From contig DATLNB010000007.1 in assembly GCA_035536995.1 (NCBI GenBank), positions 1-64,000 of the forward strand: a DNA stretch of 64,000 nucleotides. Reading direction: 5' to 3'. The notes beneath the pieces are model-generated. The model saw only the letters and a list, made by a program, of their open reading frames with translations, was not told the DNA's origin and made no database searches. Source of the stretch: AV80 sp035536995 (GTDB taxonomy: Bacteria > Verrucomicrobiota > Verrucomicrobiia > Chthoniobacterales > UBA10450). A program made the translations under genes and the position numbers. Positions 1 through 8,555 of this stretch are shown in pieces; position 1 is the stretch's first letter; every line of letters starts with the position of its first letter.

Positions 1-129
1 CAGCTGATCACCAAACTGCGCTCGAAGTTCAAGCTCGATCCGGAAGTTTACCGGCAGCATTACCAGAAGCTTCGCCCGAAAACGGAGAAGAAGGAGCGTT
101 CCTCGAAAAAGTTGGCCGAGGCCAAGTAA
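1..129 (+). CDS. rpsF: C-terminal end of probable 30S ribosomal protein S6 (partial)
   Basis: Only the last 42 codons are in the window, in frame from base 1 to a TAA at 127-129. The visible part reads as a short helix/strand segment (KFKLDPEVYRQHYQKL) followed by a Lys/Glu-rich basic tail. Position supports S6: it ends 18 bases before ssb, and rpsF-ssb is a common bacterial order. The 'LKLDPxVYxxHYQ' pattern matches how S6 ends in related lineages as far as I recall. The catalytic or RNA-binding core is not visible, so this is an inference from context and a short tail. Confidence 0.5.
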   Translation, partial: QLITKLRSKFKLDPEVYRQHYQKLRPKTEKKERSSKKLAEAK

Positions 130-147
130 ACCCGCTAGAAGAGCGGC

Positions 148-606
148 ATGGCCAGTTTCAACAAAGTTATCCTTCTCGGAAACCTCACCCGCGATCCAGA
201 GGTCCGATATACCCCCAAGGGAACAGCCGTCACCGATCTAGGGCTGGCGGTCAATCGCTCCTACACCGCCGAAAACGGTGAAAAGCGCGAGGAAGTTACG
301 TTTGTCGACGTGACCTTCTGGGGACGCACCGCGGAAGTCGCTGGTGAATACTTAAAAAAAGGGCGGCCCGTTTTCGTCGAGGGCCGGCTTCAACTCGATT
401 CCTGGGATGACAAGCAGTCCGGACAAAAGCGGACCAAGCTCAAAGTCATCGGGGAAAATATGCAGATGCTCGGTTCTCCGCGCGGAGGTTCTGGCGGCGG
501 AGGCGGCGACGAAGAAACGGGCGGCGGTTCACGTTCCAGCAGACCCGCGCCGCCTCCTCAGCGCTCCGCTCCCTCCGAACCGGACGACGACGAGATTCCG
601 TTCTAG
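148..606 (+). CDS. ssb: Single-stranded DNA-binding protein
   Basis: The 152-residue protein binds single-stranded DNA in replication, recombination and repair. The N-terminal OB fold (about residues 1-110) has the typical start (MASFNKVILLGNLTRDPEVRY) and the FVDVTFWGRTAE strand. A Gly/Ser/Pro-rich linker follows, and the protein ends in the acidic tip DDDEIPF that recruits partners such as RecQ, PriA and DNA polymerase III chi. The length is normal for the family. It follows the putative rpsF tail by 18 bases and precedes dprA by about 60, so one transcript is plausible. DprA and RecQ, both SSB-linked processes, are encoded in this window too. Confidence 0.97.
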   Translation: MASFNKVILLGNLTRDPEVRYTPKGTAVTDLGLAVNRSYTAENGEKREEVTFVDVTFWGRTAEVAGEYLKKGRPVFVEGRLQLDSWDDKQSGQKRTKLKVIGENMQMLGSPRGGSGGGGGDEETGGGSRSSRPAPPPQRSAPSEPDDDEIPF

Positions 607-666
607 TTTGTAAAGCGAGACGCTGGGCAGGGCGAGAGTCGCTCGAGCCGTAACTGTTCGCAGCTC

Positions 667-1767
667 ATGACCCCCACGGAAGCCTGCATCGCGCTGAACA
701 TGCTTCCCACGATGGGGCCTGTCCGGCTCCGGAAGCTGCTCGAAGTTTTCCCAACTCCCGACCAGATCCTGGTTGCGAAGCGCGACGCTTTACGCGCGGT
801 CGAAGGGATCGGCCGCGAGGTCGTGGACCAGATTCTGAGCTGGGAATCGCTCGTCGATTTACCGGCGGAATTGAAGCGAATTCGCGAATTCGGCGCGGAG
901 GTGATCGCGAGCACTTCGCCACTTTACCCAAAGCAGCTCCGCGAGATCCACGCTCCGCCCATCGTCCTGTATGTGTGGGGCGCGCTAACGGAACGCGATC
1001 AACATGCGATCGCCGTGATCGGTTCGCGGAGAACGACTCATTATGGATTGGAGTCGGCCAAGAAGCTTTCCTACCAGCTCGCTTACGCCGGGTTGACCGT
1101 GATCAGCGGCCTGGCGCGAGGCATTGATACGGCGGCGCACCACGGCGCGCTCGCGGCCAAGGGACGGACGGTCGCGGTGATCGGCTCCGGTTTGTTGAAC
1201 CTTTATCCGCCCGAGAACGCCGCCCTGGCGGAGAAAATTCGGAGCGGCAACGGAGCTGTCGTGTCGGAGTTCTCGATGGCGATCGAGCCGGATCGCCAGA
1301 CGTTTCCGATGCGCAACCGCATCATCAGCGGCTGGGGGCAGGGTTTATTGGTGGTCGAAGCAGGTGCAAATAGCGGCGCCTTGATCAGCGTCACCCAGGC
1401 GCTGGAGCAAGGCCGCAATGTTTATGCTGTGCCGGGCCACATCAATGCGCCGACTGCGATCGGCTCGAACCGCCTGATCCAGCAGGGCGCGAAGCTGGTC
1501 ATGGATGCGAACGACATTCTCGACGATCTGCAAATTCTTTTGCCGGAGACGAAGCCGGCGCCGGCGGCAACCGTGCGCGCCTTGCCGGTTTTGACGGATG
1601 ATGAGCGCCGAGTTTACGACGCGATCAGGGAGACGGAAACGTCGATCGACGATATCGCGACCAAAGCGGAGCTGCCCAGCGGCACGGTGTCCTCGACGTT
1701 GCTTCGGCTGGAGTTGAAGCGTCTGGTGAAACAGCTTCCCGGGAAATATTTCGTCAAGCTCGGATGA
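667..1767 (+). CDS. dprA: DNA processing protein DprA (Smf)
   Basis: DprA loads RecA on incoming single-stranded DNA during natural transformation and protects it. The 366 residues show an N-terminal helix-hairpin-helix/SAM-like part (1-60, with VEGIG at 45-49) and the Rossmann-like core with VIGSRR (117-122), SGLARGID (147-154), FPMRNRII (213-220) and EAGANSGAL (231-239). A C-terminal winged helix (about 305-366) follows. All hallmark motifs are intact and the length is typical. It lies directly downstream of ssb. A palindromic repeat starts 5 bases after the stop codon. No other competence genes are visible nearby, so actual transformability is unknown. Confidence 0.95.
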   Translation: MTPTEACIALNMLPTMGPVRLRKLLEVFPTPDQILVAKRDALRAVEGIGREVVDQILSWESLVDLPAELKRIREFGAEVIASTSPLYPKQLREIHAPPIVLYVWGALTERDQHAIAVIGSRRTTHYGLESAKKLSYQLAYAGLTVISGLARGIDTAAHHGALAAKGRTVAVIGSGLLNLYPPENAALAEKIRSGNGAVVSEFSMAIEPDRQTFPMRNRIISGWGQGLLVVEAGANSGALISVTQALEQGRNVYAVPGHINAPTAIGSNRLIQQGAKLVMDANDILDDLQILLPETKPAPAATVRALPVLTDDERRVYDAIRETETSIDDIATKAELPSGTVSSTLLRLELKRLVKQLPGKYFVKLG

Positions 1768-1772
1768 TCTTC

Positions 1773-1856
1773 TGTAGCCGCGTCGCTGTGCGACGCGCAA
1801 CGCATGGTATGATGCGCTGCGTGATCTTTAACGTCGCCCACAGGGCGACGGCTACA
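1773..1856. repeat. REP-like palindromic element, copy 1
   Basis: The element begins TGTAGCC and ends GGCTACA, a 7-base outer inverted repeat. Inside are two smaller hairpins: CGCGTCG/CGACGCG with loop CTGTG, and CGTCGCCC/GGGCGACG with loop ACA. The same architecture recurs at 2880, 14918 and 60616. It fills the space between dprA and the next gene and ends two bases before that gene's ATG, so any ribosome binding site would lie inside the element. Confidence 0.85.
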
Positions 1857-1858
1857 GT

Positions 1859-2884
1859 ATGAAAGCTATTCGTCTCGCCACGATCGGTTCCCCGCTCGAA
1901 GAACACGAAATCGAAGTGCCGTCCATCGGACCGCGCGACGTGCTGATCCGCATTCGCGCGGCCGCCATCTGCCATTCCGATGCGCATTATCGCGCTGGAG
2001 TTTCGCCGGTGGCGCGATTGCCGATCACGCTCGGTCACGAAGTCGCCGGTGTGGTTGAGATGGCCGGGAGCGCCGTCGTAAATTTCAAAACAGGTGATCG
2101 TGTTTGCGTTCATTACCTGGCCACCTGCGGCGAATGCCCCTTCTGCGTGAGTGGCAACGAACAATTCTGCGCCCAGGTGGGGATGATCGGCAAACATCGG
2201 GACGGGGGCTACGCCGAGTTCATCGCAATGCCAGCTCGAAGCGTCTTCCATCTCCCCGACGAAATCGGATTCGAACAAGGCGCCATCATGATGTGCTCCT
2301 CGGCAACGTCCCTTCATGCCTTGAGGAAGGCTCGACTTCGAGCAGGTGAAACGGTCGCGGTTTTCGGCATCGGCGGCCTCGGGGTTTCCGCGATCCAGGT
2401 CGCCAGGCATTTGGGCGCCGCGCAGGTTTTCGCGGTGGATATCAACCAAAACAAGCTTCGGATTGCCGAGCGTCTTGGAGCGTTGCCGATCGACGCGGCA
2501 GCGCACGATCCGGTCGTGCAGCTTAAAGAGCTTACCAAAGGCCGGGGCGTGGATGTCGCGCTCGAGCTCGTCGGACTGCCGGTCACCATGCAGCAGGCCG
2601 TGCAATCGCTCGCGATCCTCGGCCGGGCGGCTTTGGTTGGGCTCACGCGGGAGACCTTCCCCGTCGCGCCGTATTCCGAGCTATTGAACAAGGAAGCGGA
2701 GATCATTGGGGTCTCCGATCATCTCGCGAGCGAGATCCCGGTTCTCGTCGAGATGGCGCAAACGGGGCAGCTCGACCTGTCCAACATCGTCCGGACAGTG
2801 CCTTTGGAGCCTGCGGAGATCAATGCTGCCCTGGATCACCTCGAAAGTTTCGGCGACGACGTGCGCACTGTGATTCTTTTGTAG
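1859..2884 (+). CDS. Zinc-dependent alcohol dehydrogenase (MDR superfamily)
   Basis: A 341-residue medium-chain dehydrogenase that should oxidise or reduce an alcohol/aldehyde pair with NAD(P). The catalytic zinc site is marked by ICHSD (Cys and His near residue 40) and GHEVAGVV. The structural zinc loop has four cysteines (CGECPFC then EQFC). The Rossmann nucleotide site is GIGGLGVSAIQVA, followed by an acidic residue (AVDINQNK), which favours NAD over NADP. The substrate cannot be read from sequence. The stop codon TAG at 2882-2884 is part of the TGTAGCC end of a palindromic repeat, so the last codons may have been set by its insertion. A repeat copy also abuts the start. Confidence 0.88.
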   Translation: MKAIRLATIGSPLEEHEIEVPSIGPRDVLIRIRAAAICHSDAHYRAGVSPVARLPITLGHEVAGVVEMAGSAVVNFKTGDRVCVHYLATCGECPFCVSGNEQFCAQVGMIGKHRDGGYAEFIAMPARSVFHLPDEIGFEQGAIMMCSSATSLHALRKARLRAGETVAVFGIGGLGVSAIQVARHLGAAQVFAVDINQNKLRIAERLGALPIDAAAHDPVVQLKELTKGRGVDVALELVGLPVTMQQAVQSLAILGRAALVGLTRETFPVAPYSELLNKEAEIIGVSDHLASEIPVLVEMAQTGQLDLSNIVRTVPLEPAEINAALDHLESFGDDVRTVILL

Positions 2885-2954
2885 CCGCTTCGCTGTGCGA
2901 CGCGTCAGGCCGGCGCCCCAGTCGCCCGCGCGCGTCCCACAGGGGCGCGGCTAG
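2880..2954. repeat. REP-like palindromic element, copy 2
   Basis: Left end TGTAGCCGCTTCGCTGTG followed by CGACGCG; right half contains GTCCCACAGG and ends GCGCGGCTAGA, a one-base variant of GGCTACA. It is the same family as 1773-1856 but more diverged. Its first bases overlap the alcohol dehydrogenase stop codon (TAG at 2882-2884). Confidence 0.8.
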
Positions 2955-3085
2955 AAAGGCAAACCGCAGCGACACCAATTCCGATTTGCGAACCCGCGCG
3001 GCCTCTTTTACCATCCCGGCCTTAATTGGAACAGGAGGGCCTGACTCCCATCGATCTTTAGCCGAGACGTTTACCCCGAACCGAC

Positions 3086-5875
3086 ATGTCGAAATCGCTC
3101 ATCATTGCCGAGAAGCCCAGCGTGGCTGCCGACCTGGCCCGCGCCCTGGGTAAGGTGCCTAAAAAGGGCGACCACTTCGAGAACGATGAATACGTCATTT
3201 CATCGGCTGTTGGGCACGTCGCCGAGCTCCTCATGCCCGAGGACATCGATAAGAAAAAATACGGATTCTGGCGCCTCGAGACCCTGCCGATCATCCCCGA
3301 AAAGTTCGAGCTCAAGCCGATCGACCAATCCAAGGATGTTTTCGGGCGCCTGAAAAAGCTGATCGCTCGCAAGGATATCGACCAGGTCATCAACGCCTGC
3401 GACGCAGGCCGTGAGGGCGAGCTGATTTTCAACAACCTTTGCCGCCTCGCCAAGAACCAGCACCCGGTAAAACGCCTCTGGCTCCAGTCCATGACGGCGC
3501 AATCGATTCGCGACGCCTTCACCCATCTGCGGGACGAGAGCGACATGCGTGGCCTGGCCGATGCCGCGCAGTCACGAAGCGAGAGCGACTGGCTTATCGG
3601 GATCAACGGGACCCGTGCAATCACGAAGCGCATGTTCGGATCTCGCGCTGGTAACGTCGCCTCCGTCGGCCGGGTGCAAACCCCGACGCTCGCCATGGTC
3701 TACGCGCGCGAGCTCGAGATCCGTAATTTCAAGCCGCGTGATTATTGGCGGGTAACCGCGAAATTCGAAATTGCGCAGGGCCAATACGAAGGAACCTATC
3801 AGCGCCCCGATTTCAAAAAGAGCGGCGACGAGCATGATCGCGCCGATCGGGTCTGGGAGAAGGCCGCGGCGGAGGCCGTTGTGGCGGCCTGCCAGGGCAA
3901 TCCGGTAGCGGCGGTCACCGAGGAAAAGAAAGCGAGCACGCAAATCGCGCCGCGCCTTTACGACCTGACGACCCTGCAGCGGGAAGCGAACGGGCGTTTT
4001 GGTTTTTCGGCAAAACGGACCTTGCAAATTGCCCAGGCGCTTTACGAGAAGCACAAAATGTTGACCTATCCGCGGACCGATTCCCGCGCGCTCCCGGAAG
4101 ATTATTTGCCGACGGCGCGCCAGACGCTCGGCAATCTGGGCGTTCCGCTGGCCTCGCACGCGGAGAAGGTCCTGGCCAAGGATTGGGTTCGGCCTAACAA
4201 ACGGATCTTCAACAACGCCCAGATCAGCGATCACTTCGCCATCATCCCCACGACTTCGGAATCCAAAAATCTCGATGACGCTGAAGCGAAGATTTACGAC
4301 ATGGTGGCGCGCCGCTTCGTCGCGGTCTTTTTCCCATCGGCCGAGTTCGATATTACGACTCGCTTCAGCCAGGTGGCGGAGCACCGCTTCAAGACCGACG
4401 GCAAAGTTCTCACCGCGCCCGGCTGGCTCGAAGTCTACGGACGCAACGTCGTCGAGGAAGATTCGAAGGACGGAAAGGCCCTGCCTCCTTTGACGCCGGA
4501 TGACAAGGCCAAGGCGAAAACGCTTGAGGCAAATTTGCACAGCGAAGCGACGAAACCGCCGCCGCGCTACACCGAAGCGACTTTGCTTTCCGCGATGGAG
4601 ACGGCGGGAAAGCTCGTGGACGACGAAGAGCTCGCGGAGGCAATGAAAGAACGCGGCCTTGGCACTCCTGCCACCCGCGCCGACATTATCGATGGCCTGA
4701 TTTACCAAAAGTACATGGACCGCAACCAGCGCGAGCTGGTCCCGAGCGCAAAAGCCGAGCAGCTCATCCAATTTCTCGAGGCCGTGAAAGCGTCTGACCT
4801 GACCAGCCCGGCCATGACGGGTGAATGGGAACATCAGCTCCGCGAGATGACTCGCGGCAAATTTTCCCGCGAGAAGTTCATGGCCGGCATCGTCGAGGAG
4901 ACCAAAGGCATCGTCGAACGAGTCAAAGGATTTGAGGAAGACGATTCGGTCGCGCGCGAGACCGATATTCTGTCGCCGACCGACAGGAAGCCGCTCCGGG
5001 AAACCTTGCGAGGCTACAAATCGCAGGATGGCGAATTCATGATCTACAAGGTTATCGGCGGCCGACGAATGGAGGAATCCGAGATTCGCGAGCTGGTCGA
5101 GAAAGGCGAGGTCGGGCCGCTCGACGGATTCATCTCCGCGAAAACGCGGGCCAGTTTCGCCGCCAAACTGAAACTCGGCCGCGACGAAAAGACCGGGAAA
5201 TGGAAAGCCGAATACGATTTCGGAGACAACGTCGATCTCGGCGCGGTCGAATCATTCTGGACCGATCCCGCGACGGGCGCAGAGCTGTGCGAGGTCGGCT
5301 CGAGCTATGTGCTGCGCGAAAAAGAGAACGGCGAATGGAAGCAGACGTTCCGAGTGCCGCGTTTGATGTGCAAAAAAGAGGTCGCTCGCGAACAGGTCAT
5401 CCGAATGCTCGAGCAGGGAAAAACCGATTTGATCCAGGGATTTATCTCCAAAAAGGGCCGCCCGTTTGACGCTTTCCTCGTTCGGAACGAAGCACGTGTT
5501 CGCTGGGAATTCCCGCCGCGTGCTCCGAAAAAAGACAAGGACGGCAAACCAATCGAGCGAAAAACGCGCACGAAAGTTGACCTTTCGAAAGCCCAGGTGA
5601 TCGGCGAGAGCAAAGCGCACAAGGGCGGTGAGCTCGTCGAGATGGAGGACGCCTACTACGTCCGCAAACCCGACCAGGACAACCGGCCCGTCTTCAAGCT
5701 GACGAAGAAACTCTGCGAACACGAGATCACCCCCGACGAAGTAAAAGAACTTCTCGCCGAAGGGCGCTCCCACCTGATCGAGAATTTTGTCTCCAAACGC
5801 GGGAACAAATTCGCCGCCCACCTCGTCCTCTCCGCCAAAAAAGACAAAGCCGAATTCGAGTTCGCGCCGCGGTGA
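3086..5875 (+). CDS. topB: DNA topoisomerase III-type (type IA) with C-terminal repeats
   Basis: A 929-residue type IA topoisomerase that cuts one strand through a 5'-phosphotyrosine and passes another, for decatenation. The Toprim domain opens the protein (IIAEKPSVA with catalytic Glu9; ACDAGREGE around Asp106). The active-site tyrosine is Tyr328 in LTYPRTDSRA. The N-terminal style (SLIIAEKPSVAADLA, the SVGRVQTPTLAM motif) matches TopB rather than TopA. After about residue 640 there are three or more related repeats, each with a G/N-F-[IV]-S-x-[KR] motif (GFISAKT, GFISKKGRPF, NFVSKRGNKF), resembling Toprim C-terminal repeat domains. No four-cysteine zinc finger is seen. It stands alone between two repeat elements. 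Confidence 0.93.
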   Translation: MSKSLIIAEKPSVAADLARALGKVPKKGDHFENDEYVISSAVGHVAELLMPEDIDKKKYGFWRLETLPIIPEKFELKPIDQSKDVFGRLKKLIARKDIDQVINACDAGREGELIFNNLCRLAKNQHPVKRLWLQSMTAQSIRDAFTHLRDESDMRGLADAAQSRSESDWLIGINGTRAITKRMFGSRAGNVASVGRVQTPTLAMVYARELEIRNFKPRDYWRVTAKFEIAQGQYEGTYQRPDFKKSGDEHDRADRVWEKAAAEAVVAACQGNPVAAVTEEKKASTQIAPRLYDLTTLQREANGRFGFSAKRTLQIAQALYEKHKMLTYPRTDSRALPEDYLPTARQTLGNLGVPLASHAEKVLAKDWVRPNKRIFNNAQISDHFAIIPTTSESKNLDDAEAKIYDMVARRFVAVFFPSAEFDITTRFSQVAEHRFKTDGKVLTAPGWLEVYGRNVVEEDSKDGKALPPLTPDDKAKAKTLEANLHSEATKPPPRYTEATLLSAMETAGKLVDDEELAEAMKERGLGTPATRADIIDGLIYQKYMDRNQRELVPSAKAEQLIQFLEAVKASDLTSPAMTGEWEHQLREMTRGKFSREKFMAGIVEETKGIVERVKGFEEDDSVARETDILSPTDRKPLRETLRGYKSQDGEFMIYKVIGGRRMEESEIRELVEKGEVGPLDGFISAKTRASFAAKLKLGRDEKTGKWKAEYDFGDNVDLGAVESFWTDPATGAELCEVGSSYVLREKENGEWKQTFRVPRLMCKKEVAREQVIRMLEQGKTDLIQGFISKKGRPFDAFLVRNEARVRWEFPPRAPKKDKDGKPIERKTRTKVDLSKAQVIGESKAHKGGELVEMEDAYYVRKPDQDNRPVFKLTKKLCEHEITPDEVKELLAEGRSHLIENFVSKRGNKFAAHLVLSAKKDKAEFEFAPR

Positions 5876-5888
5876 ATCACGCACCGCA

Positions 5889-5946
5889 TGTAGCGCCGGC
5901 GCTCTGTCGCCGTGACACGCGCGGGGGGGACGCGCGCGGCGCTACA
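5889..5946. repeat. REP-like palindromic element, variant
   Basis: Starts TGTAGCGCCGGCG and ends CGCGGCGCTACA, so the terminal arms are TGTAGCGCC/GGCGCTACA with a 'CTCTGTCGCCG' core. It lies between the convergent topoisomerase and TIR genes. It resembles the TGTAGCC family in layout but has a different stem sequence. Confidence 0.65.
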
Positions 5947-5964
5947 TGAGCCAAAAAGGCCGGT

Positions 5965-7155
5965 TCATCGGCGCGCCGCGGTCGCTTCGACGCCTATGCT
6001 GGCCAGCTTCCAGTTCGACTGTTCCTTCTCGTACTTGCATTCGAAGTGCACGTCCCTGTCCTCCAGGCCGTACTCACCTTTAGCCTCGAGCCAGCCGAAC
6101 TCCTTTATGGCCGGAACCTCGTCAAAGCTCGGATCGACGTCTGCGATCTCGGCGATGTCGACGTTGTTTTCGAGGAACTCGCGAAACGAATTCATCAGCG
6201 CCTCCGGGGTGGTGTTCTTTTTCCACGAGGTCGCAAGTTTGGCGTGGAAGGCTTTGAAGCTCCGGGTTTGGACGGCGTCGTTGAAAAGCAGGAGAGTATC
6301 GAGCACGAGCTTTTTGACCTCTTCGTCAGATGGGACACTGTCGGAATCTTCCGCCGCGGGCGATTCCGGTTCCGTATCGGACGGGATCGGCGATGTCGGG
6401 ATTAGTGACGACTGGGAATCCTTTTTCCGGGTTACCGTCGGCGAGGTTTGGGGCGGAGATGCCGTGGTGGGGGTGGGCGAGGAGGAAACCTGGGGCGGCG
6501 TGGAAGGAGCACGGAAGAGATACACCAACGCTCCCGCGACCACCACTCCAACGATAAGAAGGAAGGCGAGAGTCCCGACGATAACCGGAGTCCACATTGT
6601 CTTCCGTGGAGGTGGCGGGGTGGCGGGTTCCGGTGAGAAACGGCTTTGGTTCTCGTGTGGGGCTAGCACGGGCGGAGGCGGCGGCGCAGCGGAGACCCTG
6701 TCATGTTGCCTCGGGACCGGTGGCGCCGTTTCGGCAGTCGAGCCGGGCCGAGGCGTTGCCAGAATGGCGTTGAGCGTTTTCGCGAGGCTATCGAGATGCT
6801 CGCCGAGAGGCTGCGAAAACGCATCCAGCCAATGCGCGCTGGAGATGAAATACTCGAGCGCTTTTGTCGGTTGAACGTCTTCGATCCGGAAGGGAATGGT
6901 GTAAACCCCTTTGTCGACCGCGCGTTCAATCTCTCGCTTTATCTGGGGCGACCCATTGGCGCTGGCGGAAAAAATCAAAACCATGATCCTGCTGGATTCG
7001 ATCGCATCAATGATCGATTCGCCCCAGTCCGCGCCCGGCACGACGTCACGAGGCGCCACCCAGCACCGAATGCCTTCTGCCTCGAGCCTGGCCACAAGAG
7101 CGTTGGATATCGTCTTGTCCTTCGCCGAATGACTTACAAAAACATCGTGGGCCAT
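5965..7155 (-). CDS. TIR-domain protein with one membrane anchor and an outer domain
   Basis: The 396-residue protein starts with a TIR domain (residues 4-130): FVSHSAKD, the BB-loop region CWVAPRDVVPGADWGESI, and a segment QIKREIERA (71-79) where the NADase glutamate of catalytic TIR domains is expected. A Pro-rich linker (135-185) leads to one membrane helix (about 189-214, GTLAFLLIVGVVVAGALVYLF). A Ser/Thr/Pro spacer and a C-terminal domain of about 120 residues follow, whose pattern (LLLFNDAVQTRSFKAFHAKL, ending KLASIGV) looks like an NTF2-like fold. TIR domains in bacteria often cleave NAD or make cyclic ADP-ribose signals. The topology suggests a sensor outside and the TIR inside. No partner effector is adjacent, so a defence role is only a possibility. 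Confidence 0.85.
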   Translation of the reverse strand: MAHDVFVSHSAKDKTISNALVARLEAEGIRCWVAPRDVVPGADWGESIIDAIESSRIMVLIFSASANGSPQIKREIERAVDKGVYTIPFRIEDVQPTKALEYFISSAHWLDAFSQPLGEHLDSLAKTLNAILATPRPGSTAETAPPVPRQHDRVSAAPPPPPVLAPHENQSRFSPEPATPPPPRKTMWTPVIVGTLAFLLIVGVVVAGALVYLFRAPSTPPQVSSSPTPTTASPPQTSPTVTRKKDSQSSLIPTSPIPSDTEPESPAAEDSDSVPSDEEVKKLVLDTLLLFNDAVQTRSFKAFHAKLATSWKKNTTPEALMNSFREFLENNVDIAEIADVDPSFDEVPAIKEFGWLEAKGEYGLEDRDVHFECKYEKEQSNWKLASIGVEATAARR

Positions 7156-7384
7156 GGTGATCTGGTTTCACATTTTAGGTGCGCGATTGCGAGGTTAATC
7201 GGAATCGCCAAAAGCAATCCGCGGTCAGAGGCCGCCGCCACGGAGAACGGCAGGCCGACCCGCCTTCGCCCAGCTTCGACCTTGCGGCACGGACGGCCTG
7301 TCCAAAGAAAGAGAGAAATAAAATTTATCCGCGGAAAGCGTTGACGCCACAACTAATGGTGTGTTAGTTACGCCGCCGACCACT

Positions 7385-7954
7385 ATGCGTTGTCCCAAGT
7401 GCGGGTTTCGTGACGATAAGGTCATCGACTCGCGCCAGTCTCGTGATTCTTCTTCCATCCGCCGACGCCGCGTCTGTTTGCAGTGTTCCTATCGGTTTAC
7501 GACCTACGAGCAAATCGAGCGGTCCGATCTCCGGGTCATCAAGCGGGACCGAACCCATGAACCTTTCGACCGCCGAAAACTGGTGAACAGCCTGGCGAAA
7601 GCTTGCGAGAAACGCTCGATCAGCCTCGTCACCCTGGAGAGCGCAGTGGACGAGATCGTGCACGAATTGGAAACGAGCGGTCGCGAAGTTACGTCCGCCT
7701 CGATCGGGACCAAGGTGCTCGAAAAACTGCGCGCAATCGATGAAGTGGCTTATCTCCGGTACGCGTCGGTCCATCAGCGTTTCAATGAGGTGGACGAATT
7801 TGTGGACGCGATCCAGGCCCTTGGGCGGAGGATCAAACCGAATGCGCTCCAGCGTGAGCTTTTCCCGCCCGAAACGGCGCCGGCGGAAATGCAGCCGGCG
7901 ACCGCCGGAACGGCGAGTAACGATACGAAAACGAAAGCGCATGGTCGCGTTTAA
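7385..7954 (+). CDS. nrdR: Transcriptional repressor NrdR
   Basis: NrdR represses ribonucleotide reductase genes when its ATP-cone binds dATP/ATP. The zinc ribbon is complete (MRCPKCGF, then RRRVCLQCSYRF), followed by the ATP-cone (RSDLRVIKRDRTHEPFDRRKL to about residue 140). I start at ATG 7385 because NrdR proteins begin with the zinc ribbon; an upstream GTG at 7361 would add eight residues. At 189 residues it is longer than the usual 150-160, due to a C-terminal Ala/Pro/Thr-rich tail. The next gene overlaps its end by 14 bases, suggesting translational coupling. Confidence 0.95.
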   Translation: MRCPKCGFRDDKVIDSRQSRDSSSIRRRRVCLQCSYRFTTYEQIERSDLRVIKRDRTHEPFDRRKLVNSLAKACEKRSISLVTLESAVDEIVHELETSGREVTSASIGTKVLEKLRAIDEVAYLRYASVHQRFNEVDEFVDAIQALGRRIKPNALQRELFPPETAPAEMQPATAGTASNDTKTKAHGRV

Positions 7955-8501
7955 AGAAGAATTTCCCTACCTGCGCGGGCAATCGGGTCAGCTTTTCGAG
8001 TTCGACCAGGGTTGGTTGCGCGCCGCCATCACCCGCGCGGCGGATGACGCCGGTTATCCGAAATGGTGGCTGACGGATCACGTCACGGAGAGCATCGCGT
8101 TTTATCTTCGGTTGCGGAACGACGAGTCGGTGGTGCCGTTCGATCAATTATCGCAGACGGTGCGCTACGTTTTGAAAGTGATCGGGTACAAGGAAATCGT
8201 GCCTTATTTTGTGCCCGCTCCGCCGCCGATCTCATTTTCGCTGCTAGCGATCGCGCAGGACGCCGGGGCAGGGTACGAGCTGGCCTTTTTCGATAGCCTG
8301 GAAAAACGAATCACGGCGGTGGTGAACGCAGGCGCCGATACCCTGCACCTCTGCGACCTCGTCCAATGCGTGAAACATTTGCGCGGAGCGAAGGCCTGGA
8401 CGCGGACCTGCGATACGCTGCGGGAGGAAGTGATTTGTTTCGTGCGGGACAAGCTGATTTCGACTCCGGAGTTGCAACACCTGCGCTGCTTCATGCGGTA
8501 G
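7941..8501 (+). CDS. Unknown protein translationally coupled to nrdR
   Basis: A 186-residue protein I do not recognise. It has no signal peptide or membrane segment. Its N-terminal half (DQGWLRAAITRAADDAGYPKW ... LSQTVRYVLKVIGYKEIVPYF) is helical and reminiscent of ATP-cone-like helical packing, but that is a guess. The middle carries a Pro-rich turn (FVPAPPPISFSL). ATG 7941 lies 14 bases before the nrdR stop, so the two are probably made from one message. The genetic linkage suggests a role in nucleotide metabolism or in modulating NrdR. A 31-base repeat begins 11 bases after its stop. Confidence 0.75.
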   Translation: MVAFKEEFPYLRGQSGQLFEFDQGWLRAAITRAADDAGYPKWWLTDHVTESIAFYLRLRNDESVVPFDQLSQTVRYVLKVIGYKEIVPYFVPAPPPISFSLLAIAQDAGAGYELAFFDSLEKRITAVVNAGADTLHLCDLVQCVKHLRGAKAWTRTCDTLREEVICFVRDKLISTPELQHLRCFMR

Positions 8502-8511
8502 GTGAGCGTGG

Positions 8512-8542
8512 GTTGAGAGTTGATGGTTGGGAGTTGAGAGCC
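8512..8542. repeat. 31-base GTTGAGAG repeat unit, single copy
   Basis: The unit starts GTTGAGAGTTGATGGTTG and ends GGAGTTGAGAGCC. Two further 31-base copies with the same ends lie in opposite orientation between sdhA and sdhB (21214-21244 and 21349-21379). It sits just after a stop codon and before the HIT gene. Confidence 0.7.
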
Positions 8543-8555
8543 GGGTCAGGGGACA

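Noticed and set aside
3572..4834. 420-codon minus-strand frame opposite the topoisomerase
   Set aside because: Arg/Leu-rich shadow translation typical of antisense frames; the plus strand encodes intact catalytic motifs.
7341..7369. TTGACG...TTAGTT as an nrdR promoter
   Set aside because: The -35 hexamer is good and the spacing is 17, but the -10 matches only two of six consensus bases.
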